The translations under genes and the position numbers were made by a program. A stretch of 35,832 nt of DNA from JAAKFL01 sp964629645 (lineage in GTDB: Bacteria; Chlamydiota; Chlamydiia; Chlamydiales; SLFE01). Positions 17,601-25,582 of the stretch are shown piece by piece. Every line of letters begins with the position of its first letter. Position 1 is the first letter of the stretch. The stretch spans positions 1 to 35,832 of the forward strand of contig CAZVSU010000016.1 of NCBI GenBank assembly GCA_964629645.1, written 5' to 3'. The notes below the pieces were generated by a model. It saw nothing but the letters and a program-made list of their open reading frames with translations. It was not told the DNA's origin and ran no database searches.

Positions 17601-19062
17601 ACACCATTCAGAGAGCCTTATCTCTTTTGGGGCAAAGAGAGCGTCTCGGCTTAAGCTGCAGCCGCTTCTTACGAGCTGGCTAAGGCGTCTCCAAGTGATC
17701 GAGTCCCGTTTGGCTTTACACTTTTTGATTGCCTCTCTTCGCAATGGGGCGACATTCGAAAACCGCTCTTTGTTGTTTTCACTCATTTCCGATCGGTCAC
17801 TCGATCTCGAAGAGGCCTTTGCCGCTTTTGAGATGATCTCGGCACTTGATCACGATGACAACGAAAAAAAGGCGCAGCAAACAGCCATCAGTCAGCTTGC
17901 GCTCCGGCTCAAGGAATGCGACTCTCAGCCACCCCTTGTGATCAAGCTGGTCGATACGTGGCTCAACATAGGACTGCCCCCTCAGCATTGTGAACTTTGG
18001 AGCCAGCTTTTTCTCCACGAACTGCGGCTCCGAATCCGAAGAGGAGAGAAAAGACAGCTGATTGATCGACTCAAATGTCTTTACGCTCGTAAAAACGTGT
18101 CCTCCCTCGTCGACAACTCTTTGCTTTGTTTTTTTCGGCATCAGAAAGAAGAGTGCGAAAACGGCTCGCTTGTCCACTTTGAAATTTTCGCTGAACTTTG
18201 GCAACGATTTGTTTCAGTCAAAAAGGTGCCTCAAGAAGAGGTCGTTTTCTTTCGCGATTTCGCTCTGGATGGCCATGACTATGAAAAAGCTTGGGAGCTG
18301 ACCAAAGTTGTGGACGCGCTTGTCTTTTTTAAATCGGATGACTGTGATCTTGCTTCACTAAAAAAGGAATGGAAGCGGAGTTTGAAGTGGCAATTACTCA
18401 TCGAGAAAAGCGTAGGCGCAGACGTTGAACGCCCCTCTCAGCTTTGCTCCGAACTTTTCTATAAAGTGTTTTGCCGCGATATTGTCGATGTCCGCTCAAG
18501 TATCAGTCAAAAAAATCTCATCTCAAAAATCGTGCGGTGGGCGCAAATCCCCGAGGAACTTGTCTTTCCACTCGATGAAACAGACACCCCCCTTGAAAAA
18601 ACCCGCCATCGCTTAAGGGCCACTCAACTCACTCTTATGGATCGCATCGTACAGGGTCTTTCTAAGTTGGCGATGAACACGTCTCCCATCACCTTAAGTG
18701 ATGATGAACTGGAACGAATCCAATTGGCAGCGGCGGTCCTTTGGATCCTATCCTATCGGAGGTCGAGCGGTCACCCTTCCTTTGAAGTGTGTTCGTATTT
18801 TTGCGATGTCTGGGTGAATAAAAACCGCAAATTGATCGAAGCGAAACTGAGTCAGCTGCCTTCCTTCCCGTCTTATCAGCTAGCGTTACAAGCATCGCGA
18901 AAAAATTACAGAGCCCATTTTCTATTAGAACTGGCCTATTACGTTTTAGGAAGGATAGAAAAGCTGAACGGCAGTCCTTACTCAACCGCCCTGGCTCTTT
19001 TCTTGCTTGCCGTCGCTCTTCAATGGACGCGCTATGAATTATCCTCTTCGGAATCGAGTTAG
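14650..19062 (+). CDS. Giant (1470 aa) protein of unknown function with possible nucleotidyltransferase-like N-terminus
   Basis: No family is recognised. The frame is open further upstream, but that part overlaps gloB and is shadow; ATG 14650 or 14665 is the likely start, both without a strong ribosome site. Residues 1-60 are polar and proline-rich without a signal peptide. Residues 125-235 hold a GSS (131-133), PDIDLRF with Asp171/Asp173, and YDIDF (226-230), an order that recalls the GS...DxD...D set of pol-beta-like nucleotidyltransferases with a long insert; this is only a hypothesis. The remaining ~1200 residues are leucine- and lysine-rich and look almost wholly alpha-helical, like a HEAT- or TPR-type solenoid, with no transmembrane segment. 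Size, lack of signal peptide and chlamydial context make a type III-secreted or scaffold protein conceivable. Its stop codon lies inside an IS-end palindrome. Confidence 0.8.
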   Translation: MFVANMDPIRGSPPLSPLFSPDSRCLGSFQGNRTQSLFDIHEAQPGNGPFNHYRLRHALIQENELLPDGGLNPKGFFAKVGPVAASERAFENMLSQTFTIQTPSGKRPFTLRQFVAAYQTLFPYIDIQWIGSSQPLRSLWHSLFLKDLKCSDKLKALLTESIDYIIDDYPDIDLRFAAPPEMKANTILAALESMTQAKLPHLEKMCFQPEDKVMILPIKKGSGNNYDIDFVQTAKAEPPFLTTLDAPYLSISDYLTRRDTHPRFLGGVTAGEYFIHRCAKIFYVPDRKNINAGAFKKLVKAWTYSLMTPQDGIVKTILYEYNKRKSGVAQFENIFQHLKSHLLRDAKTELAYCLNLIVLIQEFYPEKYKQRYWEKCSLLTSEKPQKELLEQIKHFIETRGPHLGFLIAALEASSLMIDTVKAISKRTESSQSILRTYPAAQNGSHCLVLPFNKTASVSFSVHPEQTFCKLLDLFKHWSKIPAEDQKTARLIVPIMLDFIRKILPFSWVKWSPDDCKGHLKLICEPQAIHQIFTGNAITEEPILHLLHLFWTSVFYYLHPGRLKNEREIIISLAPALSLLKNQNDQRHLLDKLAALSFTGPLSKIVTVLQEGTATQFPDIFMEIIKILGSGEQKDQELGFAIWKESLSSPHLEERTLSRSFFLLIAPHFTYRQTVWTSRILTACEERNVNPLLLAEQFLRCGFSKLAKKLLPCIKKEDGKKYPRSLETIAEIESKLPTAIRFQLITSLVETSQWLLAKEHIRKISMKSLSEKECLTLRLAANTILRFLSKQPCGDLFIETIGIFASKALINPKTVKECETRWKLLDNFRHHNGKINKIKPLLHEVRDLLAQTEPLNKKALLCAATFLNYLIDIVPVKTQSEVIAAIHTWNQAQKSKRIDRLIDRWFRHSVNLRRGENIHAADYFVQRREWGFAAEMLTNIASKDIGGAACLARQVIENLDFQDEGDLRAELLLLFQPELSDDQIQHHSESLISFGAKRASRLKLQPLLTSWLRRLQVIESRLALHFLIASLRNGATFENRSLLFSLISDRSLDLEEAFAAFEMISALDHDDNEKKAQQTAISQLALRLKECDSQPPLVIKLVDTWLNIGLPPQHCELWSQLFLHELRLRIRRGEKRQLIDRLKCLYARKNVSSLVDNSLLCFFRHQKEECENGSLVHFEIFAELWQRFVSVKKVPQEEVVFFRDFALDGHDYEKAWELTKVVDALVFFKSDDCDLASLKKEWKRSLKWQLLIEKSVGADVERPSQLCSELFYKVFCRDIVDVRSSISQKNLISKIVRWAQIPEELVFPLDETDTPLEKTRHRLRATQLTLMDRIVQGLSKLAMNTSPITLSDDELERIQLAAAVLWILSYRRSSGHPSFEVCSYFCDVWVNKNRKLIEAKLSQLPSFPSYQLALQASRKNYRAHFLLELAYYVLGRIEKLNGSPYSTALALFLLAVALQWTRYELSSSESS

Positions 19063-19109
19063 GGGACGTATTCAAATTAAGTCATTCGAAATTTGAAGAC
19101 GTCCCCTAA
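19059..19109. mobile_element. 51-bp palindrome made of two IS5-like ends (MITE-like), complete copy
   Basis: Left arm 19059-19079 (TTAGGGGACGTATTCAAATTA) and right arm 19089-19109 pair at 19 of 21 positions around a 9-base centre. The outer bases TTA/TAA fit the YTAR-type targets used by IS5-family elements, and the right arm resembles the end of the transposase remnant at 471-489. It therefore looks like left and right IS ends with the interior deleted. It carries the TAG of the giant gene and may act as its terminator. It lies 27 bases before prpB. Confidence 0.75.
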
Positions 19110-19136
19110 AACGGTCACATGAACATCAGTTGACAA

Positions 19137-20012
19137 ATGAGTAGGGCAGGCCCTAATGTGTGGGCCATGAAACGATCCCTCTACGAGGCGCTGTCACACG
19201 AAATACCACTCCAAGTTCTTGGAGTATTGAATCCTTTTATGGCGTTGATGGCAGAAGATCTCGGCTACCGCGCGCTCTACCTATCGGGGGCGGGCGTCTC
19301 CAATATCTCCTACGGCCTTCCGGACTTAGGTGTGACAAGCCTTGAAAATGTCCTCGAAGACGCCTCCCGCATCACACAAAGGACCGATCTGCCGCTTCTT
19401 GTCGATATCGATACCGGCTTTGGTCACGAGCTCAACATCAAAAGAACCATCGAAGCGATGGAGCAGGCGGGAGTGGCCGCTGTGCATATCGAAGACCAGC
19501 ATTTGCACAAGCGGTGCGGGCACCGGCCGGGCAAGACGCTGGTGTCTCAAGAGCAGATGTGCCGCCGGATCGAAGCTGCCGTCCAAGCGAGGCAGAATCC
19601 CGACTTTATCATCATGGCCAGAACCGACGCCCTTGCCGTCGAGGGAATCGAACCCGCCCTTGAACGCGCCGCTGCCTATGTGGAGGCCGGGGCCGACATG
19701 TTGTTCCCGGAAGCCATTGAAGACCCGAATGACTACCGCCGTTTCAAAGGAATCGGCGTCCCTATCCTCGCCAATCTGACAGAGTTTGGGAAAACACCGA
19801 TCCTTACGTGTGAGGACCTCAAAGAATATGAAATTGATTTAGCCCTTTATCCCTTGACGATCTCCCGAGTCATGAACAAGGCCGCCTGCGGTGCAATGAA
19901 AGAGCTCCGCAACGAAGGGACTCAAGGGGATCTTTTAGACAAGATGATGACGCGCGATGAACTCTATCGCCTCATCGACTATGAAAAACAAGAACTTAAG
20001 AGTCAACTGTAG
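19137..20012 (+). CDS. prpB: 2-methylisocitrate lyase
   Basis: This enzyme cleaves 2-methylisocitrate to pyruvate and succinate, the last step of the methylcitrate cycle. The 291-aa protein belongs to the ICL/PEPM superfamily: LYLSGAGVSNISYGLPDLG, PLLVDIDTGFG (Mg2+-binding Asp residues), HIEDQHLHKRCGHRPGK with the catalytic Cys of the KRCGH motif, and IIMARTDALAVEG. The KRCGH rather than KKCGH form and overall length match PrpB rather than isocitrate lyase. ATG 19137 gives the N-terminus seen in PrpB proteins; ATG 19167 is possible, and neither has a strong ribosome site. First gene of prpBCD, 9 bases before prpC. Confidence 0.94.
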   Translation: MSRAGPNVWAMKRSLYEALSHEIPLQVLGVLNPFMALMAEDLGYRALYLSGAGVSNISYGLPDLGVTSLENVLEDASRITQRTDLPLLVDIDTGFGHELNIKRTIEAMEQAGVAAVHIEDQHLHKRCGHRPGKTLVSQEQMCRRIEAAVQARQNPDFIIMARTDALAVEGIEPALERAAAYVEAGADMLFPEAIEDPNDYRRFKGIGVPILANLTEFGKTPILTCEDLKEYEIDLALYPLTISRVMNKAACGAMKELRNEGTQGDLLDKMMTRDELYRLIDYEKQELKSQL

Positions 20013-20021
20013 AGGACACAT

Positions 20022-21134
20022 ATGGGCACTTCCACAAAATCGGGCGGTCTGGCGGGCGTTATCGCGGGCGACTCGTCAATTTGCCTTTGCGGGGCAGAAG
20101 AGGAAAGCCTTCTTTACCGAGGCTATCGCATAGAAGATCTTGCAAAGCACAGCTCTTTCGAAGAGGTGGCTTGGCTGCTTCTGCGAGGCTCTCTTCCCAG
20201 CCGGGAAGAGCTGCAAATGTATCGTCAAGAGCTGAAAGATCTCCGCTATCTGCCTACCGGCTTAAAGCGCGTCTTAGAGCAGGTGCCTGCCGACGCGGAT
20301 ATGATGGATGTGCTCCGCACAGGAGGCTCGGTTTTAGGAAATCTCGAACCTGAAAAAGAAGGGCTCCCGAAATTCGCCATTGCCGATCGTCTTATTGCCA
20401 TTTTTCCTTCTATTCTCCTCTACTGGTACAAATATCATACTCAAGGGGATCAAATAAATGTCGACACCGACGACGACACTCTAGCGGGTCATTTTTTGCA
20501 TCTCCTTTTGGGAAAAAGACCCGACGAAGAGCATCGCCGCTGCCTCGACGTCTCTTTGATTCTTTATGCCGAACATGAGTTCAACGCCTCAACATTTACT
20601 GTCCGCACCATAGCCAGCACACTCTCAGACTTTTACTCGGCGATCATCGGTGGTATCGGCGCTCTGAGAGGCTCGCTTCATGGCGGAGCCAATGAGCGAG
20701 CTTTTGAGCTGATTTCCTCATACAACAGCCCCGCACATGCCGAGAAGGACATTTTGAAAAAACTTGAGGACAAAGACCTGATCATGGGCTTTGGCCATAG
20801 AGTCTATACAACCAAAGATCCCCGCTCTCCCATTATCAAAGAGTGGGCGCAAAAACTGGGACGAAAAGTTGGCGACCAACATATCGTTCCCATTGCCGAG
20901 ACAATTGAAGAGGTGATGTGGAAGGAGAAAACACTCTTCCCCAATCTCGATTTCTACAGCGCCGCCGCCTATCACTTCTGCGGGATTCCAACGCCTATGT
21001 TCACCCCGCTTTTTGTGATGTCGCGCGTGACCGGCTGGTCGGCCCACCTTCTTGAGCAAAGGGAAAACAACAAGCTTATCCGCCCCCTATCCCACTATAC
21101 AGGCCCCGAGCCAATAACTTGGGAGCGAAAATAA
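20022..21134 (+). CDS. prpC: 2-methylcitrate synthase (citrate synthase family)
   Basis: This enzyme condenses propionyl-CoA with oxaloacetate. The 370-aa protein starts with GGLAGVIAGDSSICLCG, near the usual PrpC N-terminus, and has the citrate synthase catalytic residues: His in GSLHGGANERAFE, His in MGFGHRVYTTKDPRS, and Asp in LFPNLDFYSAAAYHFCGIP. The short type I-like length and placement between prpB and prpD favour methylcitrate synthase over housekeeping citrate synthase, though such enzymes can act on both. AGAGGA lies 5 bases before the ATG. It ends 2 bases before the probable prpD start. Confidence 0.93.
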   Translation: MGTSTKSGGLAGVIAGDSSICLCGAEEESLLYRGYRIEDLAKHSSFEEVAWLLLRGSLPSREELQMYRQELKDLRYLPTGLKRVLEQVPADADMMDVLRTGGSVLGNLEPEKEGLPKFAIADRLIAIFPSILLYWYKYHTQGDQINVDTDDDTLAGHFLHLLLGKRPDEEHRRCLDVSLILYAEHEFNASTFTVRTIASTLSDFYSAIIGGIGALRGSLHGGANERAFELISSYNSPAHAEKDILKKLEDKDLIMGFGHRVYTTKDPRSPIIKEWAQKLGRKVGDQHIVPIAETIEEVMWKEKTLFPNLDFYSAAAYHFCGIPTPMFTPLFVMSRVTGWSAHLLEQRENNKLIRPLSHYTGPEPITWERK

Positions 21135-21136
21135 CG

Positions 21137-22534
21137 TTGGACGAAATCCTGCACGAAATCAGCCGCTACGTCGTCGAGAAAAAAATTGAGAGCGAAGAAG
21201 CTTTTGAGACTGCGCGGCTTGCTCTGATCGACAGTCTGGGCTGCGCGCTGCTGGCTCTGCAGTTTCCGGAGTGTACCAAACTCCTCGGCCCTCTCCTTCC
21301 CGGGACAGTGGTTCCCTTCGGCTGCCGCGTTCCCGGAACGCAATTTGTTCTCGATCCCGTTCGGGGGGCGTTCAATATCGGAACCATGATCCGCTGGCTC
21401 GATTTCAACGATACTTGGCTCGCAGCAGAGTGGGGCCACCCCTCCGACAACATCGGCGGACTGCTCGCTGTTGCCGACCACTTGAGTCAACACGCTCTCG
21501 CTGACGGCAGGCGCTCCCTGACAGTCCGCGATCTTTTAGAGGCGATGATCAAAGCGTACGAAATCCAAGGGGTGCTTGCCCTTTCCAACAGCTTCAATCG
21601 GATCGGGTTTGACCATGTGATCTTAGTCAAAGCGGCGACCGCTGCTGTTGCGGCGCGCCTCTTCGGGGAAAACGCCGAGCTGATCGCCAGCACCCTTTCC
21701 CATGCCTTCATTGATACCGGCCCGCTACGCACCTATCGCCACGCACCCAACACCGGCTCGCGAAAATCATGGGCGGCCGGCGACGCAACGCGGCGCGGCG
21801 TTGAGCTCGCTATGATCACCCGCCTTGGAGAAATGGGGTACCCAAAAGCGCTCACTGCAAAACGCTGGGGATTTAATGACTGTATGCTCCCTTTAGACCT
21901 CTCACACCCTTTAGGCAGCACCGTGATGGAAAATATTCTGTTTAAAGTCTCTTTTCCCGCAGAATTTCACGCGCAAACCGCAGTGGAGTGCGCCTTCGCC
22001 CTCCATCCTAAGGTGATCCACAGGCTTGACCAAATTGAGCGCATTCAAATTGAAACCCATGAGTCGGCCCTCCGTATCATCGACAAAAAGGGGCCGCTAA
22101 GCAATCCCGCCGATCGCGACCACTGCCTCCAATATATGGTCGCTGTCGCCCTTTTAAAGGGGAGCTTGAATGCGAGCGACTATGAAGAGGCAGCCGCGCA
22201 AGACATGAGAATTGACACACTGAGAAAAAAAATGGATGTCCGCGAAGAGCCTCGCTATTCTAAGGACTATCTCGACCCCGAAAAGCGCTCCATCGCCAAC
22301 GCAATCCAGATCAGCTTTAAAGATGGCTCAAGAACTGATCGGATCGAAGTGGAAGTCCCCCTCGGCCACAGGCGCCGCCGCGCCGAGGCCAAGCCTCTCA
22401 TTTTCGAAAAAGCCAAGAAAAATTTTGCGGCCCATCTCCCAAAACCAAGAGCCGAGGCTCTTTACAAGATCATGGATCCCCTCCCTCAGATTGACACTCT
22501 CCCCGTCAAAGATTTTGTCGATTTATTCATCTAA
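21137..22534 (+). CDS. prpD: 2-methylcitrate dehydratase
   Basis: This enzyme dehydrates 2-methylcitrate to 2-methylaconitate (MmgE/PrpD family) without an iron-sulfur cluster. The protein resembles enterobacterial PrpD along its whole length: GTVVPFGCRVPGTQFVLDPV, IRWLDFNDTWLAAEWGHPSD, EIQGVLALSNSFNRIGFDHV, LRTYRHAPNTGSRKSWAAGD, and IIDKKGPLSNPADRDHC. No ATG or GTG fits the N-terminus. TTG at 21137, with GGGAG 11 bases upstream, is preferred; TTG at 21119 would overlap prpC and lacks a ribosome site. Position right behind prpC suggests translational coupling. Since PrpD gives 2-methylaconitate or methylisocitrate depending on the aconitase partner, an aconitase elsewhere in the genome is probably needed. 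Confidence 0.93.
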   Translation: MDEILHEISRYVVEKKIESEEAFETARLALIDSLGCALLALQFPECTKLLGPLLPGTVVPFGCRVPGTQFVLDPVRGAFNIGTMIRWLDFNDTWLAAEWGHPSDNIGGLLAVADHLSQHALADGRRSLTVRDLLEAMIKAYEIQGVLALSNSFNRIGFDHVILVKAATAAVAARLFGENAELIASTLSHAFIDTGPLRTYRHAPNTGSRKSWAAGDATRRGVELAMITRLGEMGYPKALTAKRWGFNDCMLPLDLSHPLGSTVMENILFKVSFPAEFHAQTAVECAFALHPKVIHRLDQIERIQIETHESALRIIDKKGPLSNPADRDHCLQYMVAVALLKGSLNASDYEEAAAQDMRIDTLRKKMDVREEPRYSKDYLDPEKRSIANAIQISFKDGSRTDRIEVEVPLGHRRRRAEAKPLIFEKAKKNFAAHLPKPRAEALYKIMDPLPQIDTLPVKDFVDLFI

Positions 22535-22594
22535 AAATAACAAAAAATCTTAGTTTTTATTAAATTTACTTAATTATTAATTTTAATTATTTGT

Positions 22595-22603
22595 TGATAT
22601 AAT
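22595..22603 (+). promoter_or_regulatory. Extended -10 promoter of the first paralogue
   Basis: TGATATAAT (extended -10 form TGnTATAAT) lies 18 bases before the ATG, in an AT-rich gap of 87 bases. No convincing -35 is seen, which is common for extended -10 promoters. The predicted leader is only about 10-12 bases. Confidence 0.5.
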
Positions 22604-22621
22604 AAAAATAAAAGATTTATC

Positions 22622-24007
22622 ATGAATCCTTTGTTTAAAAATAAAATCATCAATGAAGCCGTTGTTCAGTTAGACAACTCCCGTTCCCAACGTGAGAGGG
22701 GCGATCGCTCAGGCGATGCGTCTAAAATACACAATGTTCAAAAAGCGCAGCTTAACGAACTGCAGGAAACGTTGTCCAAAAGGCTTGAAAACTCGTTAGG
22801 AGACAGACCTCTTTTTAATCGTAAAAGAACCCCCGACCCTCGCAAAATCGCAAGCGATCGTGTCCGTGATGCCCTGGAAAAGACCGAAACGCTCAAAAGC
22901 CAAATTTTGGAAGGAAAAGAAGCCGACCCCATCTTTACCCGGCCTGAAAATTCCACCATCTACGACTTTCTCGAAACGTCCAGCTTCCCTGAAGGCAATG
23001 CCTACACATTTCAACAAAAAATCATGACAGACGATGAATACGAGTCGCTGAATGTGCAGCTTTTTCCTGCCGTTGTTTTCGACACAGACAGACTGAGAGA
23101 CTTTCAAAGAGCCTCCAAGGATTCATGGAACGTCTTGCATGCGCTCGGATACGCGATCGATTTTAACGCCCGCACTGTGACAGTGCCTGATGGAGATCTT
23201 CTCAATGCAAGGGTGGAGACCCTCAAGGAGGTGTATCCGGAGCTGGCTTCTTTCCAAGCCGCTCAAACAAGCGGAGTCGCCTCCGACGAACAGTTTCTCG
23301 ACCTTTTTAACGAGGGAAAAACCATCCTCTCTGAAGATACCGAGTTTCTTCACGACCACCTTAGCCATTTGATTCCGGAGCTTTTGATGAGAGCAAAAGG
23401 TCACTATGCCCCAGTTAGAAAGACCATTGCTGCCACAGTCAATCCCATTCGAGGGTTTATCAAAAGAACCAAAGCCGCGCTTGAAAAAAGCGCTGTTGGC
23501 AAAGATGAGAAAGCAAACATTCAGCTCGAAATGGCTCAACTCCTTTCCATTTGCACGATGTGGGTCGATAATGTCTCCTCAGATCTCTTTCATCCGCAAA
23601 AAGGTTTTGACCACCACGCGAATCTGTTTAACTTTATTCAGTTACTAGATAGCGATATTGACCAATCTACCGTGTGTTTCGAGACGCTCCTCGTGAAAAC
23701 GTTTAACGATCACTATCCCGACGACCCAATAACGAGCCAGAGCGCCTCCACCTATTTTGCCCTCGCCGCGATCGTTGTTTTTCCCAATGTCGTCAAATCA
23801 GGGCATAAAAAGCTGGGCGCTAAGATGTTCAACCTGCTGGAGCAAAGCCTGCCCCGAATCGAGCTCCAGCAGCGAAAAGATGGTATCCTGACTTTTAAAA
23901 GAGACTCGGCCCCTCCCTTGAATATTGAAGATCATCCTTTGGAGATCATTCGACTCATAAAAGACACCCTATCGCCTTCTTCTCAAGAAGGCGCGTCCGC
24001 GTATTAA
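22622..24007 (+). CDS. Unknown protein, three-member tandem family, copy 1
   Basis: A 461-aa soluble-looking protein with no signal peptide or membrane helix and no family recognised. It shares with copies 2 and 3 the blocks YDFLE...PEGNAYTF, LFPAVVF, VTVPDGDLLNA, LSEDTEFLHDHLSHLIPELLMR, LLSICTMWVDNVSSD, and the C-terminal DHPLEIIRLIK, but is clearly more distant from them than they are from each other. The N-terminal 90 residues are lysine/glutamate-rich and helical. The HDHLxH cluster could be a metal or catalytic site because it is kept in all three, but this is a guess. It has its own promoter and a weak ribosome site. Lack of known domains and lineage-specific duplication fit a secreted-effector type family; nothing in the sequence proves secretion. 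Confidence 0.8.
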   Translation: MNPLFKNKIINEAVVQLDNSRSQRERGDRSGDASKIHNVQKAQLNELQETLSKRLENSLGDRPLFNRKRTPDPRKIASDRVRDALEKTETLKSQILEGKEADPIFTRPENSTIYDFLETSSFPEGNAYTFQQKIMTDDEYESLNVQLFPAVVFDTDRLRDFQRASKDSWNVLHALGYAIDFNARTVTVPDGDLLNARVETLKEVYPELASFQAAQTSGVASDEQFLDLFNEGKTILSEDTEFLHDHLSHLIPELLMRAKGHYAPVRKTIAATVNPIRGFIKRTKAALEKSAVGKDEKANIQLEMAQLLSICTMWVDNVSSDLFHPQKGFDHHANLFNFIQLLDSDIDQSTVCFETLLVKTFNDHYPDDPITSQSASTYFALAAIVVFPNVVKSGHKKLGAKMFNLLEQSLPRIELQQRKDGILTFKRDSAPPLNIEDHPLEIIRLIKDTLSPSSQEGASAY

Positions 24008-24127
24008 GAATCCGAATGTTTCGATTTGACGCTGTTTTTTATATGTAAGTCACACACTCAGAATAATTTAAAAAAAACTATAATTAACTAATTTATAAAA
24101 CAAATTTATAATAAATTTTAAATGTTA

Positions 24128-24136
24128 TGTTATAAT
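24128..24136 (+). promoter_or_regulatory. Extended -10 promoter of the second paralogue
   Basis: TGTTATAAT (TGnTATAAT) lies 17 bases before the ATG at 24154, at the end of a 146-base gap whose second half is almost pure A/T and may act as an UP-like element. AAAGGA, 5 bases before the ATG, falls in the predicted short leader. The motif and spacing match those of copies 1 and 3. Confidence 0.6.
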
Positions 24137-24153
24137 CTTAGTAAAGGATTTAT

Positions 24154-25497
24154 ATGCAACCCATATCTGATAATAATCTTTTTCAAAACATCCAATATTC
24201 ACTGGAAACAATACAGTCCGCACTCGAAAATATTGAAACCTCAGAGAGTCCGTCAAAAATCGTTTATGTTCAGCAATGGAAACTGAAAGAACTCAGCAAA
24301 ACGCTGGCAAAAAAACGCAAGAAAGCCTTCTCTGAAAATCGCCAAAAAACTGTTGATTGGATCGATACGATCGGCGCTCAGGTCTCTCAAACGATGCGCA
24401 AGGCCGAAGCCTTGCGAAGCCATATTCTCAAAGAGGGCCCAGCATTTACCCTCCCCGAATATTCCAAGGTTTACGATTTTATCGAAGCGCATCAATACCC
24501 TGAAGGAAATGCTTACACCTTTCGGGAAAAGGACTTGACCCGCAAGGAATATCGATCGATCGCAATAGAGCTTTTTCCTGCTACTGTTTTCAATTTCAGG
24601 AGGCTGGACCCCATAAAAGAACATTTTTCCGAATCATGGGATGTCCTCAAAAAGCTCGGATACGACATCGACTTTGAAAGGAAACTCGTGACGGTGCCGG
24701 ACGGCCGGCTTCTCAATGCCAAAGCCCAAAGCCTGAAGGCTGCTTATCCCGGATTGTCCTCTTTCAAAGCCGTCGAAATGACCGGCATTGCCTCCGATGA
24801 AGCTTTTCTCGATCTCTACGACGACGGCAAGAATATCTTGTCGGAAGACGTTGAGTTTCTTCATGATCACCTCGCCCATTTGGTGCCTGAGCTTTTGATG
24901 AGAATTCAGGGAAATTATTCTTCGGTCAGGGAGACAATCGGCCGCACGATCAATCCGATTCGCAGTTTTATCGAGAAAACGAAAACCGAACTCGCCCGTG
25001 ATGCGGCCAGTGAAGATAAAAAAACAAACCTTGAATTAGAGCTGAAGCAGCTCCTTTCGATTTGTACGATGTGGGTCGATAATGTCTCCTCCGATGTCTT
25101 CAATCCTCAAGACAGCCTTAACCATGACATGAACCTTTTTAATTTTATTCAGGCCCTCGACAGCGGCATCGGACTTTCGAAGATTCGCTCGGAAACGCTT
25201 CTTGTCAGGACATTTAATGAGCAGTATCCCGACCATCCATTGTCCAAAGAAATCACCTCTCATAATTTTGCCCTGGCAACCGTTATTCTTTACCCTGAAG
25301 CCGTCGAATCGGGACAGGAGGAATTGAGCAAAAAAATGCTGGAGCTTCTCAGGCAGAATCTAACAAATGTTGATATCAAGGTAGAGAAGGATAATAGTTT
25401 AAGCTTTCAAAAAGGATCCAATCCCCCCTTGAATATCGAAGACCACCCCTTGGAGATCATTCAACTCATAAATGAGAACATATCCCCTTCGTCTTAA
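24154..25497 (+). CDS. Unknown protein, three-member tandem family, copy 2
   Basis: A 447-aa protein, roughly four-fifths identical to copy 3 by eye and much less to copy 1. Conserved blocks are QQWKLKEL near 41, YPEGNAYTF at 115-123, VTVPDG near 179, FLHDHLAHLV at 235-244, LLSICTMWVDN at 300-310, FNFIQALDSGIG, and EQYPDHPLSKE. No signal peptide, membrane segment or known motif is seen; the protein looks largely helical. AAAGGA precedes the ATG by 5 bases. Divergence from copy 3 is spread along the gene, including many amino-acid changes in the first 100 residues, so the duplication is not very recent and both copies seem kept under selection. Confidence 0.8.
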   Translation: MQPISDNNLFQNIQYSLETIQSALENIETSESPSKIVYVQQWKLKELSKTLAKKRKKAFSENRQKTVDWIDTIGAQVSQTMRKAEALRSHILKEGPAFTLPEYSKVYDFIEAHQYPEGNAYTFREKDLTRKEYRSIAIELFPATVFNFRRLDPIKEHFSESWDVLKKLGYDIDFERKLVTVPDGRLLNAKAQSLKAAYPGLSSFKAVEMTGIASDEAFLDLYDDGKNILSEDVEFLHDHLAHLVPELLMRIQGNYSSVRETIGRTINPIRSFIEKTKTELARDAASEDKKTNLELELKQLLSICTMWVDNVSSDVFNPQDSLNHDMNLFNFIQALDSGIGLSKIRSETLLVRTFNEQYPDHPLSKEITSHNFALATVILYPEAVESGQEELSKKMLELLRQNLTNVDIKVEKDNSLSFQKGSNPPLNIEDHPLEIIQLINENISPSS

Positions 25498-25552
25498 GAA
25501 CGCTCGTTGACGTATTGAAAATTCAAATTAATAAAATAAATTTATAATAATA

Positions 25553-25561
25553 TGTTATAAT
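25553..25561 (+). promoter_or_regulatory. Extended -10 promoter of the third paralogue
   Basis: TGTTATAAT is identical to the element before copy 2, 21 bases before the ATG at 25583. It is followed by GAAAGG and an AT repeat (TTATATATAT). The 85-base gap upstream is AT-rich, in contrast to the surrounding genes. Confidence 0.6.
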
Positions 25562-25582
25562 TATAAGAAAGGTTATATATAT

